DNA from: Micromonospora sonchi
GTDB taxonomy: Bacteria; Actinomycetota; Actinomycetes; Mycobacteriales; Micromonosporaceae
NCBI RefSeq assembly: GCF_014646235.1
Contig: NZ_BMNB01000006.1
Span: 124,001-188,000, forward strand
Length of the DNA: 64,000 nt
Direction: 5' to 3'
Below the pieces are notes generated by a model, which was not told the origin of the DNA, ran no database searches, and was given only the letters and a program-made list of their open reading frames with translations. The translations under genes were made by a program, and so were the position numbers. Shown here piece by piece: positions 26,977 to 35,355 of the stretch (position 1 is its first letter; every line of letters starts with the position of its first letter).

Positions 26977-28083
26977 TCAGGCGCTGTGGGGGAGGCTGTC
27001 CCAGCCGTCAACCTCCTGCGGCTTGCGAGGGCTCGGGCCGACGTAGCGGGCGGAGGGGCGGACGAGGCGCTTGAGCTTCTTCTGCTCCAGGATGTGCGCG
27101 CTCCAACCGCCCATCCGCGCGCAGGTGAACATCGAGGTGAACATGTGCGCCGGCACCTCGGCGAAGTCGAGCACCACGGCGGACCAGAACTCGACGTTGG
27201 TGGCGAGCACCCGGTCCGGGCGGCGGGCCTGCAACTCGGTCAGGGCGGCCTTCTCCAGCGCCTCGGCGATTTCGAACCGCGGCGCGCCCAACTCCTTGGC
27301 CGTGCGGCGGAGCACCCGGGCGCGCGGGTCCTCGGCCCGGTACACCCGGTGGCCGAAGCCCATCAGCCGCTCACCCCGGTCGAGCACGCCCTTGACGTAG
27401 CTCTCGGCGTCGCCGCTGCGCTCGACCGCCTCCAGCATGCTCAGCACCCGCGACGGAGCACCGCCGTGCAGCGGGCCGGAGAGCGCGCCGATGCCGGAGG
27501 AGATGCAGGCTGCGGCGTCCGCGCCGGTGGAGGCGACGATCCGCGCGGTGAAGGTGGAGGCGTTGAGGCCGTGCTCGGCCGCCGAGATGAAGTACGCGTC
27601 CACGGCCTTGACGTGCCGCGGGTCGGGCTCGCCGCGCCACCGCTTCATGAAGCGCTCGACCACCGTCGAGGCCTTGTCGATCTCCTTCTGCGGCACCGCC
27701 GGCAGCCCGAGACCGCGGGCGGACTGGGCGACGAAGGAGAGCGCGGTGACCGACACCCGGGCCAGGTCCTCGCGGGCCCGCTCGTCGGAGATGTCCAGCA
27801 TCTGCTGCAATCCCCAGTACGGCGCGAGCATCGCCACGGCGGACTGCACGTCGACCCGGATGTCGCCGGAGTGCACGGGCACCGGGAACGGTTCGGCCGG
27901 CGGCAGGCCGGGGCCGAACCGGCCGTCGACCAGCAGAGCCCAGACGTTGCCGAAGGAGACCTGGCCGATCAGGTCCTCGATGTCGACCCCGCGGTAGCGC
28001 AGCGCGCCACCCTCGCGGTCGGGCTCGGCGATCTTGGTTTCGAACGCTACGACGCCCTCAAGTCCGGGTTTGAAATCGGCCAT
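26977..28083 (-). CDS. citA: Citrate synthase 2 (CitA type)
   Basis: 368 residues. The N-terminus MADFKPGLEGVVAFETKIAEPDREGGALRYRG... is that of mycobacterial CitA. Active-site blocks are EHGLNASTFTARI (His), SGPLHGGAPS (His) and MGFGHRVYRAEDPRA. It condenses acetyl-CoA with oxaloacetate at the entry of the TCA cycle. The short length and N-terminus separate it from the ~430-residue GltA2. The ATG at 28083 has AGGAG nine bases upstream. It is divergent from pdxH. Confidence 0.93.
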   Translation of the reverse strand: MADFKPGLEGVVAFETKIAEPDREGGALRYRGVDIEDLIGQVSFGNVWALLVDGRFGPGLPPAEPFPVPVHSGDIRVDVQSAVAMLAPYWGLQQMLDISDERAREDLARVSVTALSFVAQSARGLGLPAVPQKEIDKASTVVERFMKRWRGEPDPRHVKAVDAYFISAAEHGLNASTFTARIVASTGADAAACISSGIGALSGPLHGGAPSRVLSMLEAVERSGDAESYVKGVLDRGERLMGFGHRVYRAEDPRARVLRRTAKELGAPRFEIAEALEKAALTELQARRPDRVLATNVEFWSAVVLDFAEVPAHMFTSMFTCARMGGWSAHILEQKKLKRLVRPSARYVGPSPRKPQEVDGWDSLPHSA

Positions 28084-28331
28084 CTCACTACTCCTGGTGT
28101 GTCGTCGGTGCGCCCGCCCGGGCTCGGTGTCCCGGCCCCGGCCGGGTGAGCGCCTTAGGCGACCCTCAGGGATGTGTTCGTGACATCTTGCCCGCTGGTG
28201 ATCGGGTATGCGAGATGCCGTCGATGTGCTGCACACGACATCCCCGGACGTGTGGGTCGCCGCCCGTTCGGCAAGACTGGACCGTACATGCAGGTCGGGC
28301 CGGTACCGGCCCGGTGCGCCGGGGAGGGCAC

Positions 28332-28988
28332 GTGACGGGGGACACACCGCGGCCAGCGGGGATGCGCCATGAGTACGCCGCCGAGTCCGGGCTGATCGAG
28401 GCCGACCTGGCGGGTGACTGGCACACCCAGTTCGACCGCTGGTTCGCCGAGGCGGTGGCCGCCGGGCTGCCCGAGCCGAACGCCATGGTGGTGGGCACCG
28501 CCGACGTCGCCGGGTGGCCGAGCGCGCGGACCGTGCTGCTCAAGGGGTACGACCCGGACGGCTTCGTCTTCTTCACCAACTACCGGTCCCGCAAGGGGGT
28601 CGAGGCCCTCGCCAACCCGCACGCCAGCCTGGTCTTCCCCTGGTTCCCGATGCACCGGCAGGTGATCGTCGCCGGCTCGGTGCAGCCGGTCGGGCGGACG
28701 GAGACCGAGGCGTACTTCGCCAGCCGACCGCGTGGCTCCCAACTGGGCGCGTGGGCCAGTGCCCAGTCGGCGGTGCTGCCGGACCGGGTCGCGCTGGACG
28801 ACGCCTACCGTGCGGCGGCGGAGCGGTTCGCCGACGTGGATCCGATCCCCGCCCCCGAGCACTGGGGTGGGCTGCGGGTACGGCCCGAGTCGGTCGAGTT
28901 CTGGCAGGGCCGGGCCAGCCGGCTGCACGACCGGCTGTGCTTCCGCCGTACCGACGGTGGCTGGGTCGTCCAGCGGCTGGCTCCGTGA
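28332..28988 (+). CDS. pdxH: PdxH, pyridoxine/pyridoxamine 5'-phosphate oxidase
   Basis: 218 residues. The FMN and substrate blocks are complete: ARTVLLKGYDPDGFVFFTNY, SRKGVEALANPHASLVFPW, RQVIVAGSVQPV, SRPRGSQLGAWAS (conserved substrate loop) and WGGLRVRPESVEFWQGR, with the RLHDR C-terminal signature. It makes pyridoxal 5'-phosphate, cofactor of enzymes such as the nearby SerC. The GTG at 28332 follows GGGGAGGG. The stop overlaps the next gene's GTG by four bases. Confidence 0.94.
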   Translation: MTGDTPRPAGMRHEYAAESGLIEADLAGDWHTQFDRWFAEAVAAGLPEPNAMVVGTADVAGWPSARTVLLKGYDPDGFVFFTNYRSRKGVEALANPHASLVFPWFPMHRQVIVAGSVQPVGRTETEAYFASRPRGSQLGAWASAQSAVLPDRVALDDAYRAAAERFADVDPIPAPEHWGGLRVRPESVEFWQGRASRLHDRLCFRRTDGGWVVQRLAP

Positions 28989-30325
28989 CCGCGACCGAGA
29001 CCACCCGGCCGCGCGAGCAGCGCCGCTGGGCGATCGACCTGCGTCCGCTGCGGGTGCCGGCGTACCGGCGGCTGTGGCTCGGCAACGGCATCGCGATGTT
29101 CGGCTTCCAGTTCACCGCGGTCGCCGTACCGGTGGAGATGTACGCGCTGACGCAGGACTCGCTCTGGGTGGGGCTGCTCGGCGTCGCCGCTTTCGTACCG
29201 CTGCTGGTTTTCGGGTTGTGGGGCGGCGCGGTGGCCGACGCCGTCGACCGGCGCCGGGTGCTGCTGGGCAGCTCGGTGCTGCTCTGGGTCTCCGTGCTGG
29301 GGCTGCTGGCGCAGGCCCTGCTGGGCGTCGGCAGCCCGGTGCTGCTGCTGGCCCTGGTGGCGCTGAGTTCGGTCTCGTTCGCGATCGGCGGTCCGGCCCG
29401 CGGCGCGCTCGTCGGCCGGCTGGTTCCGGCCGAGCTGGTCCCCGCCGCCACCACGCTGAACTTCACCACGGCGATGGCCACCGCGGTCCTCGGTCCGCTG
29501 GCCGCCGGCCTGATCCTCGCCGCCTTCGAGCTCGGGGTCGCGCTGCCGGTCGCGTACGGGCTGGACGCCACGCTGCTGGTGGCCCTGGTCTGGGCGGCGG
29601 TCCGGCTGCCCGCCATGCCGCCCGAGCCGGACCCGGACGGCGGGCCCCGGCAGGCCGGGCTGCGCAGCATCGTCGACGGCGTCCGCTACCTGGCCGGCGC
29701 GCCGGTGCTGCTGCTCTCCTTCGCGATCGACCTGATCGCGATGGTGTTCGCCTACCCCCGGGCGCTCTTTCCCGAGGTGGCGGCCGAGCGGTTCGGCGGC
29801 GGCGCGGCGGTGGGCTGGTTGTACAGCTCGATCGCGATCGGTTCGCTGCTCGCCGGGCTGCTGTCCGGCTGGATCGGCCGGGTCCGTCGGCAGGGGCTGG
29901 TGCTGGTGCTGGCCGTCGTCGGGTGGGGCATCGCGGTGGCACTGGCCGGGCTGGCTCGACACCTCTGGCTGGTCGTCGCGCTGCTGGTGCTGGCCGGCGC
30001 AGCCGACCTGATCAGCTCGGTGGTACGGCAGTCGATGCTGATCGTCTACGCGCCGGACCGGATGCGCGGGCGGCTCCAGGGGGTCAACACGGTCGTGGTG
30101 GCCGGCGGGCCGCGCCTGGGCGACCTACGGGCCGGCGTCATGGGGGCTGGCCTCGGCAGCGGGGTGGCCTGGGTCGGTGGCGGCCTGGCGGCCGCGGCGC
30201 TCGCGGTGCTGCTCGCGGTGGCGTTCCCGACGCTGGCCCGCTACCGCGCGCAGATCGGGCCGAGCGGGGAGAACGTTTCCGTCGATCGCCGACCGCGGCG
30301 AGCGGACGGCGACCCTGCCGGCTAG
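28985..30325 (+). CDS. MFS transporter coupled to pdxH
   Basis: 446 residues, about 12 helices, starting after a hydrophilic ~20-residue lead with LRPLRVPAYRRLWLGNGIAMFGFQ, the pattern of the EntS/MFS_3 exporter group. Motif A is WGGAVADAVDRRRVLL. The substrate is unknown. GTGA overlap with pdxH implies co-translation, but a link to vitamin B6 is unproved. A short Arg-rich tail ends 11 bases before the aldose epimerase gene, so three genes may form one operon. Confidence 0.87.
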   Translation: MTATETTRPREQRRWAIDLRPLRVPAYRRLWLGNGIAMFGFQFTAVAVPVEMYALTQDSLWVGLLGVAAFVPLLVFGLWGGAVADAVDRRRVLLGSSVLLWVSVLGLLAQALLGVGSPVLLLALVALSSVSFAIGGPARGALVGRLVPAELVPAATTLNFTTAMATAVLGPLAAGLILAAFELGVALPVAYGLDATLLVALVWAAVRLPAMPPEPDPDGGPRQAGLRSIVDGVRYLAGAPVLLLSFAIDLIAMVFAYPRALFPEVAAERFGGGAAVGWLYSSIAIGSLLAGLLSGWIGRVRRQGLVLVLAVVGWGIAVALAGLARHLWLVVALLVLAGAADLISSVVRQSMLIVYAPDRMRGRLQGVNTVVVAGGPRLGDLRAGVMGAGLGSGVAWVGGGLAAAALAVLLAVAFPTLARYRAQIGPSGENVSVDRRPRRADGDPAG

Positions 30326-30336
30326 GGTCTGGCGAC

Positions 30337-31266
30337 ATGGAAACCCGCGAGCCGCGTCCCCTGTCCGGGGCACAGTGGACCATTTCCGCCGCCGGTCACG
30401 AGGCGGTCATCGTCGAGGTGGGTGGCGGACTGCGCGCCTACCGGCAGGACGGCGTCGAGCACCTCGACGGGTACGCCACCGACGAGATGTGCCCTGGTTC
30501 GGCCGGTCAGGTGCTGGCGCCCTGGCCGAACCGGATCCGCGACGGCGTCTACACCTTCGGCGGGCGGTCGCTACAGCTCAACATCACCGAGCCGGAGCGG
30601 AACACCGCCCTGCACGGCCTGGTGAACTGGGCGTCGTGGCAGCTGATCGAGCAGCGGCCGGACGAGATCACGGTCGGCTACGACCTGCTGCCGCAGCCGG
30701 GTTACCCGTGGCCGTTGCGGCTGCGTACCCGGTGGAGCGTGGCAGCGGAGGGGCTGCGGGGCGAGCACGAGGTGACGAACGTCGGCGTCGAGCCGGCGCC
30801 GTTCGGCTTCTCCGTGCACCCGTACCTGCGCCTGCCCGGAGTGGCGGTGGAGGACATCGCGCTGCGGGTACCCGCCCAGACCCTGATGGTGGTGGACAGC
30901 CGGCTGTTGCCGGTTGGCGTGACCCGGGTCGCCGGCACCGAGTACGACTACACCGAGCCGCGGCGCATCGGCGACGCGGTGCTGGACCACGCCTTCGGGC
31001 AGGTGGTGCGGGACGCCGACGAGGGCTCGGCGGTGACCCTCACCGGCCCGGACGGCACGGGCGGGCTGCGGATCTGGGCCGACGCGCAGTTCGGCTGGTG
31101 GCAGGTCTACACCGGTGACACGTTGCCCGGTGAGCGGTTCCGCCGGTCGGTCGCGGTGGAGCCGATGACCTGCCCGCCGGACGCGTTCCGCTCCGGCCGG
31201 GATGTGATCGTCCTGGCGCCGGGCGACACCTGGCGTGGCGTCTGGGGCATCCGGCCCGGCAGTTGA
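30337..31266 (+). CDS. Aldose 1-epimerase (GalM-like)
   Basis: 309 residues of the galactose mutarotase fold. Substrate and catalytic regions include APWPNRIRDGVYTFGG, ALHGLVNWASWQL (His), GFSVHPYLRLPG (catalytic His) and RRSVAVEPMTCPPDAF (catalytic Glu). It interconverts alpha and beta anomers of free aldoses; the exact sugar is open. It starts 11 bases after the MFS gene, and the 62-base gap to the nitroreductase suggests a possible longer operon. Confidence 0.9.
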   Translation: METREPRPLSGAQWTISAAGHEAVIVEVGGGLRAYRQDGVEHLDGYATDEMCPGSAGQVLAPWPNRIRDGVYTFGGRSLQLNITEPERNTALHGLVNWASWQLIEQRPDEITVGYDLLPQPGYPWPLRLRTRWSVAAEGLRGEHEVTNVGVEPAPFGFSVHPYLRLPGVAVEDIALRVPAQTLMVVDSRLLPVGVTRVAGTEYDYTEPRRIGDAVLDHAFGQVVRDADEGSAVTLTGPDGTGGLRIWADAQFGWWQVYTGDTLPGERFRRSVAVEPMTCPPDAFRSGRDVIVLAPGDTWRGVWGIRPGS

Positions 31267-31328
31267 GCGGCCGAGTGCCGGCTCGGGCGACGGGTCGGGG
31301 CCTGCCGGGGGCGAGTGAGGAGCAGAGC

Positions 31329-31931
31329 GTGGAGTTCGCGGAGGTCGTACGGCGGCGCCGGATGGTGCGCAACTACGACCCGGACCGCGCGGTCCCGCCG
31401 GAGGTGGTCCAGCGGTTGTTGGAGCACGCGGTGCGGGCCCCGTCGGCGGGTTTCTCCCAGGGCTGGGGGTTCCTCGTGCTGGAGGAGCCGGCGGACCGGG
31501 AACGCTTCTGGGCGGCCAGCACCCCGGAGGGCGGCGGGAGGGAGCGCTGGCTGGCCGGAATGCGCCGGGCCCCACTGATCGTGGTGCCGCACGCGAACCG
31601 CTCGGTCTACCTTGAGCGCTACGCGGAACCGGACAAGGGCTGGGCGGACCGGTCGACGGAGCACTGGCCGGTGCCGTACTGGTACATCGACACCGGCTTC
31701 GCCGCGCTGCTGATGATGCTGACCGCGGTCGACGAGGGGCTCGGCTCGTGCTTCTTCGGCATCCCGCCGCAGCGGCTGGAGTCCTACCGCGCGGCGTTCG
31801 GCGTGCCGGAGGCGTACGATCCGATCGGCGCGCTCACGATCGGTTACCGTGCGCCCGACCACCGGTCACCATCGCTGCGTCGGGGACGCCGTCCGGTGGA
31901 AGAGGTTGTCCGACGAGGGCGATGGAGCTGA
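31329..31931 (+). CDS. Nitroreductase-family flavoprotein
   Basis: 200 residues. FMN contacts appear in VEFAEVVRRRRMVRNYDPDR (the RRRSxRxF-like start), ARAPSAGFSQGWGF-like (here VRAPSAGFSQGWGFLVLEE) and GLGSCFFGIPPQ. The family reduces nitro, quinone or other electrophilic groups with NAD(P)H. An insertion PYWYIDTGFAALLMMLTAVD before the glycine block is usual for this actinobacterial subgroup. I chose the GTG at 31329 (GGAG upstream) over a TTG at 31263. Confidence 0.88.
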   Translation: MEFAEVVRRRRMVRNYDPDRAVPPEVVQRLLEHAVRAPSAGFSQGWGFLVLEEPADRERFWAASTPEGGGRERWLAGMRRAPLIVVPHANRSVYLERYAEPDKGWADRSTEHWPVPYWYIDTGFAALLMMLTAVDEGLGSCFFGIPPQRLESYRAAFGVPEAYDPIGALTIGYRAPDHRSPSLRRGRRPVEEVVRRGRWS

Positions 31932-32118
31932 CCCGAAGCGGCGGTTTTGTCCGGATGTAACCGGACGGCGGGAGCGAAACTGGCATCAGGGAGCAGAACG
32001 TGGGGTGCGGGGTGCGGCTACGCTGGCAAGGTCATCGGTGCTGCGGGTCGCGGTGCCGTGCCGCGACCCGGCCCGGTGTCGCGGCTCGTCCCGGCCAGGG
32101 GGAGGGGAGCGTGCCGTC

Positions 32119-32424
32119 GTGATCTTCAGAGCGGTCCGGGACGGGCGTCCCTACCCGGAACACAATCTGACCCTCAAGCAGTGGGCGGAGATCCCACCCC
32201 GCCCGCTGCGCCTGGACCAACTCATCACCACCAAGCGTGAGCTGGCGCTGGACAAGCTCCTCGCCGAGGACTCCACCTTCTACGGCGACCTCTTCCCGCA
32301 CGTGGTGCAGTGGAACGGCGGCCTCTACCTGGAGGACGGCCTGCACCGCGCGCTGCGCGCCGCGCTGCAACAGCGCAACCAGATCCACGCCCGGGTGCTC
32401 GCGCTCGCCGGGCCGGTCGAGTGA
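32119..32424 (+). CDS. Small conserved actinobacterial protein
   Basis: 101 residues, strongly conserved in look: VIFRAVRDGRPYPEHNLTLK, QLITTKRELALDKLLAEDST, FYGDLFPHVVQWNGGLYLED and GLHRALRAALQQRNQIHARV. I recall relatives in Streptomyces and Micromonospora that automated pipelines name as a VapB-family antitoxin. No toxin gene adjoins it, so I do not adopt that function. The GTG at 32119 has GGAGGGG upstream. Expressed alone or just ahead of the DUF4230 gene. Confidence 0.75.
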   Translation: MIFRAVRDGRPYPEHNLTLKQWAEIPPRPLRLDQLITTKRELALDKLLAEDSTFYGDLFPHVVQWNGGLYLEDGLHRALRAALQQRNQIHARVLALAGPVE

Positions 32425-32544
32425 GTTCGGCGAGCTCGGACTGTACCTGCGGAAACGCGTAGCCGTGCTACTCGGCGAGCGGCTGTCGTACCGAGGGCTT
32501 ACCGTCATCAACAGACAACGCGTCTGACGAGGACGGTGAGGGCG

Positions 32545-33282
32545 ATGGCACGCGACGGCGGCATCAACGAGCCCACCAGCGCATATCCCGAGGTTGATTC
32601 ACATCCGGGCGGGTCGGATGGCCCGCCCCCGTCGTCGGGCGGCGGCGCGGTGCGCGCCCTGCTCTGGATGCTCGGCGCGGCGGCGCTGGCGGTGGTGCTG
32701 CTGTTCGGCGTGCAGGCCGCCGGGATCCTGCCGGAGTTCCGCAACCCGTTCGCCAAGGAACAGACCGATCGCAGTCAGCCCGCGCTGCTGGAGTCGATGC
32801 GGGATCTCAGCCGCTACGTGGCCGCCGAGGGCAACTTCCAGGTCGTGATCGACCTGCAGAACGACCGACGCCACGTGCCGGACTGGCTGCTCAACCAGCG
32901 GACGCTCTTCGTCGGCGCGGGCAGCGTGGAGGCGTACGTCGACTTCGGCACGCTCGCCGAGGGGGCGGTCGTGCCGTCGGCGGACGGCAGATCCGTCGAG
33001 ATCAAGCTGCCCGCGCCGCAGCTCGCCGAGACCAACCTCGACCTGGACAAGAGCTACGTCTTCGCGGAGGAACGTGGCCTGCTCAACCGGGTCGGTGACC
33101 TGATCGGCGGCGACCCGAACCGGCAGCAGCAGGTCTACCGACTGGCCGAGGACCGGATCACCGCCGCCGCCCGGGAGAGCGGGCTGGCCGCGCGGGCCGA
33201 GGAGAACACCCGCAAGATGCTCGAAGGGCTGCTCGGCTCCCTCGGCTACGAGCGGGTGACCGTCACGTACGTCGCGCCCTGA
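32545..33282 (+). CDS. DUF4230-family membrane-anchored protein
   Basis: 245 residues. A Ser/Gly/Pro-rich cytoplasmic lead of ~35 residues is followed by one transmembrane helix (LLWMLGAAALAVVLLFGVQA) and an extracytoplasmic domain with NFQVVIDLQNDRRHVPDWL and YVDFGTLAEGAV, typical of DUF4230. Function is not established. The ATG at 32545 has GAGGG seven bases upstream and is preferred to the GTG at 32536. It converges with the PspC-domain gene. Confidence 0.82.
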   Translation: MARDGGINEPTSAYPEVDSHPGGSDGPPPSSGGGAVRALLWMLGAAALAVVLLFGVQAAGILPEFRNPFAKEQTDRSQPALLESMRDLSRYVAAEGNFQVVIDLQNDRRHVPDWLLNQRTLFVGAGSVEAYVDFGTLAEGAVVPSADGRSVEIKLPAPQLAETNLDLDKSYVFAEERGLLNRVGDLIGGDPNRQQQVYRLAEDRITAAARESGLAARAEENTRKMLEGLLGSLGYERVTVTYVAP

Positions 33283-33334
33283 CCCGGTCCCGGCCGGTGC
33301 GCCCGACGCATCGGCGCGCCCGGCCGGCGGGTGG

Positions 33335-33541
33335 TCAGTAACCGGCGACGGGGTGGCGGTCCTCGTTGGGCATGATGATCCAGAGCGCCAGGTAGATGAT
33401 CACCTGGGTGCCGGGCAGCAGCAGCGACAGCAGGAACAGCAGCCGGACGAGCCCGGCCGACATGCCGAATCGCTGGGCCAGGCCGATGCAGACACCGGCG
33501 AACATGCGCCCCTGCCGGGGCCGGACGAGTTTGCGGCTCAT
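33335..33541 (-). CDS. Small PspC-domain protein
   Basis: 68 residues that form a single PspC domain. RMFAGVCIGLAQRFGMSAGL is the conserved lead, then an amphipathic stretch and a membrane helix (LLFLLSLLLPGTQVIIYLAL) ending with WIIMPNEDRH. PspC proteins act in envelope stress or membrane anchoring. The stand-alone short form is common in actinobacteria. The ATG has AGGGGAAG nine bases upstream. Divergent from the exporter operon. Confidence 0.88.
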   Translation of the reverse strand: MSRKLVRPRQGRMFAGVCIGLAQRFGMSAGLVRLLFLLSLLLPGTQVIIYLALWIIMPNEDRHPVAGY

Positions 33542-33781
33542 CGTGGCACTTCCCCTCTGCGGCGGTGCGCCGCTTCCGTAGTCGACGTTAGAAACGGGTG
33601 GCCACTGCGCCCTCGGTCCAGAGGAGGAACGCCGTTCCCCCGACCCGTAGGTGCTTACCCGTGCGGCCAGCCCGCGACGCCTGGGTGACACCGCACCTGG
33701 CATGATCGATTGTGGGCCTTTCGGCTCGCCGGATGTCGTGCACTGTTAACCTGTCGTCCGTTGCGCAGGCAGGAGACAGCG

Positions 33782-34609
33782 GTGACCTCTGGCGTGGGGG
33801 CGTTGTGGTCGCACCGCAACTCGTTGCGCATCCTGGTCCGGCGCGATCTCGCGGTGAAGTACCAGCAGTCGGCGCTGGGCTACTTCTGGTCGCTGATCGA
33901 GCCGCTGGGGATGGGGGCCATCTACTGGTTCGTCTTCGGCGTGCTCTACTCCCGCGACACCAACCGCCACCTGGGCGATGCCGCCGGGTCGTACCCGCTG
34001 TTCCTGATCACCGGGATCTTCGCCTGGATGTGGACCAGCTCGGCGCTGAGCGAGGCGACCAACGCGCTGACCGGCCAGTCCCGGCTGATCACCACCATGA
34101 ACCTGCCCCGGCAGGTGTTCCCGATCGGCCGGGTCGCCGGCCGCTTCGCCGAGTACGCCGCCGGTGTGCCGATCCTGGCCGCCATCGCGATCTTCTACGC
34201 CGCCCACGGCCGGATCGAGCCGGGCTGGTCGCTGCTGGCCCTGCCGCTCGCGGTGCTGGTTCAGGCCACCCTGCTGATCGGAGTCGCGCTGCTGCTGTCG
34301 GCGTGCAACGTCCTGATGCGGGACGTGGAGCGGTTCATGCGCCTGGTGATCCGGGTGCTGTTCTACGCCACGCCGATCATCTATCCACTGGGCCTGGTCC
34401 GCAGCTCGGGGCTGCCCGAGTGGCTCAAGGTGGGCTACGAACTCAACCCGTTGGTCGGCATCTTCCAACTGCACCACGCCGTGTGGTACCCGGACGAGTT
34501 TCCGGCCGCCCGGATGCTCGTCACCACCATCGGCATCAGCGTGCTGGTGCTCGTCGCCGGCTGGTGGGCGTTCCGCCGGCTCGAACCCGCCGTGCTCAAG
34601 GAACTCTGA
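33782..34609 (+). CDS. Wzm/TagG-type polysaccharide ABC exporter permease
   Basis: 275 residues, about six membrane helices (ABC-2 family). Family features are RILVRRDLAVKYQQSALGYFWSLIEPL... near the N-terminus and NVLMRDVERFMRLVIRVLFYATPIIYPL near the C-terminus. It exports undecaprenyl-linked glycans or teichoic-acid-like polymers with the ATPase that follows (TGATG overlap). First gene of a four-gene overlapping operon. The GTG at 33782 has AGGAG eight bases upstream. Confidence 0.92.
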   Translation: MTSGVGALWSHRNSLRILVRRDLAVKYQQSALGYFWSLIEPLGMGAIYWFVFGVLYSRDTNRHLGDAAGSYPLFLITGIFAWMWTSSALSEATNALTGQSRLITTMNLPRQVFPIGRVAGRFAEYAAGVPILAAIAIFYAAHGRIEPGWSLLALPLAVLVQATLLIGVALLLSACNVLMRDVERFMRLVIRVLFYATPIIYPLGLVRSSGLPEWLKVGYELNPLVGIFQLHHAVWYPDEFPAARMLVTTIGISVLVLVAGWWAFRRLEPAVLKEL

Positions 34610-35355
34610 TGGCCGACGCGATCATCGAGGCCGAGGGGATCGGCATCCGGTTCGTCCGCAACCGTCGCCGGCAGTTGCGGCTGCGGGAGGTGGTCATCCA
34701 CCGCGGCCGGCGGGGCGGTGCCGAGGGGCAGTTCTGGCCGCTGCGGGACGTCAGTTTCTCGATCGCGGCCGGCGAGACCGTCGGGGTCGTCGGCCGCAAC
34801 GGCACCGGCAAGAGCACCCTGCTGCGGCTGATCGCCGGGGTGCTGATCCCCGACGAGGGGCGGATCCGGGTCTCCGGCGCCGTCGCCCCGCTGCTGGAAC
34901 TCTCCGCCGGCTTCTCCAGCGACCTGACCGGGCGGGAGAACCTCTACCTGGTGGGCGGCCTGCACGGGCTGTCGTCGGCGTACCTGAAGCGGCACTTCGA
35001 CGAGATCGTGTCGTTCGCCGGCGAGCAGGTCGAGCAGGCGATCGACACCTCGGTACGGCACTACTCGTCCGGCATGAAAGTCCGGCTCGGCTTTGCGATC
35101 ATCTCCCACCTGCCGCACCCGATCCTGTTGATGGACGAAGTGACGGCGGTTGGGGATGCGGAGTTCCGCGCGAAGTGCTACACGACCATCGACCGTCTGC
35201 TCGGGGAGGGGCGCACTTTGGTGCTGGTCTCACACAACGAAAACGATCTGATCCGATTCTGCCGTCGAGGGCTCTACCTCGACGCGGGCCGGCTGAGCGT
35301 CGACGGCACGATCGCCGAGGCGCTGGCCGCGTACGACGACGCGGTCACCCGGTGA
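34609..35355 (+). CDS. Wzt/TagH-type polysaccharide ABC exporter ATPase
   Basis: 248 residues. Walker A is GRNGTGKST (residues 62-70), the signature is HYSSGMKVRLGFA, Walker B is ILLMDEVTAVGD and the H-loop is LVSHN. The YSSGM signature and ALSAGF-type block (LLELSAGFSSDLTGRENLYL) identify the Wzt/TagH family. It lacks the C-terminal carbohydrate-recognition domain of Wzt proteins that cap-select their O-antigen, so it should be a TagH-like exporter. Overlaps its neighbours by 1 and 4 bases. Confidence 0.93.
   Translation: MADAIIEAEGIGIRFVRNRRRQLRLREVVIHRGRRGGAEGQFWPLRDVSFSIAAGETVGVVGRNGTGKSTLLRLIAGVLIPDEGRIRVSGAVAPLLELSAGFSSDLTGRENLYLVGGLHGLSSAYLKRHFDEIVSFAGEQVEQAIDTSVRHYSSGMKVRLGFAIISHLPHPILLMDEVTAVGDAEFRAKCYTTIDRLLGEGRTLVLVSHNENDLIRFCRRGLYLDAGRLSVDGTIAEALAAYDDAVTR

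Noticed and set aside
32119-32424. VapB antitoxin
   Set aside because: No neighbouring PIN toxin and no visible DNA-binding motif; kept as a conserved protein of unknown function.
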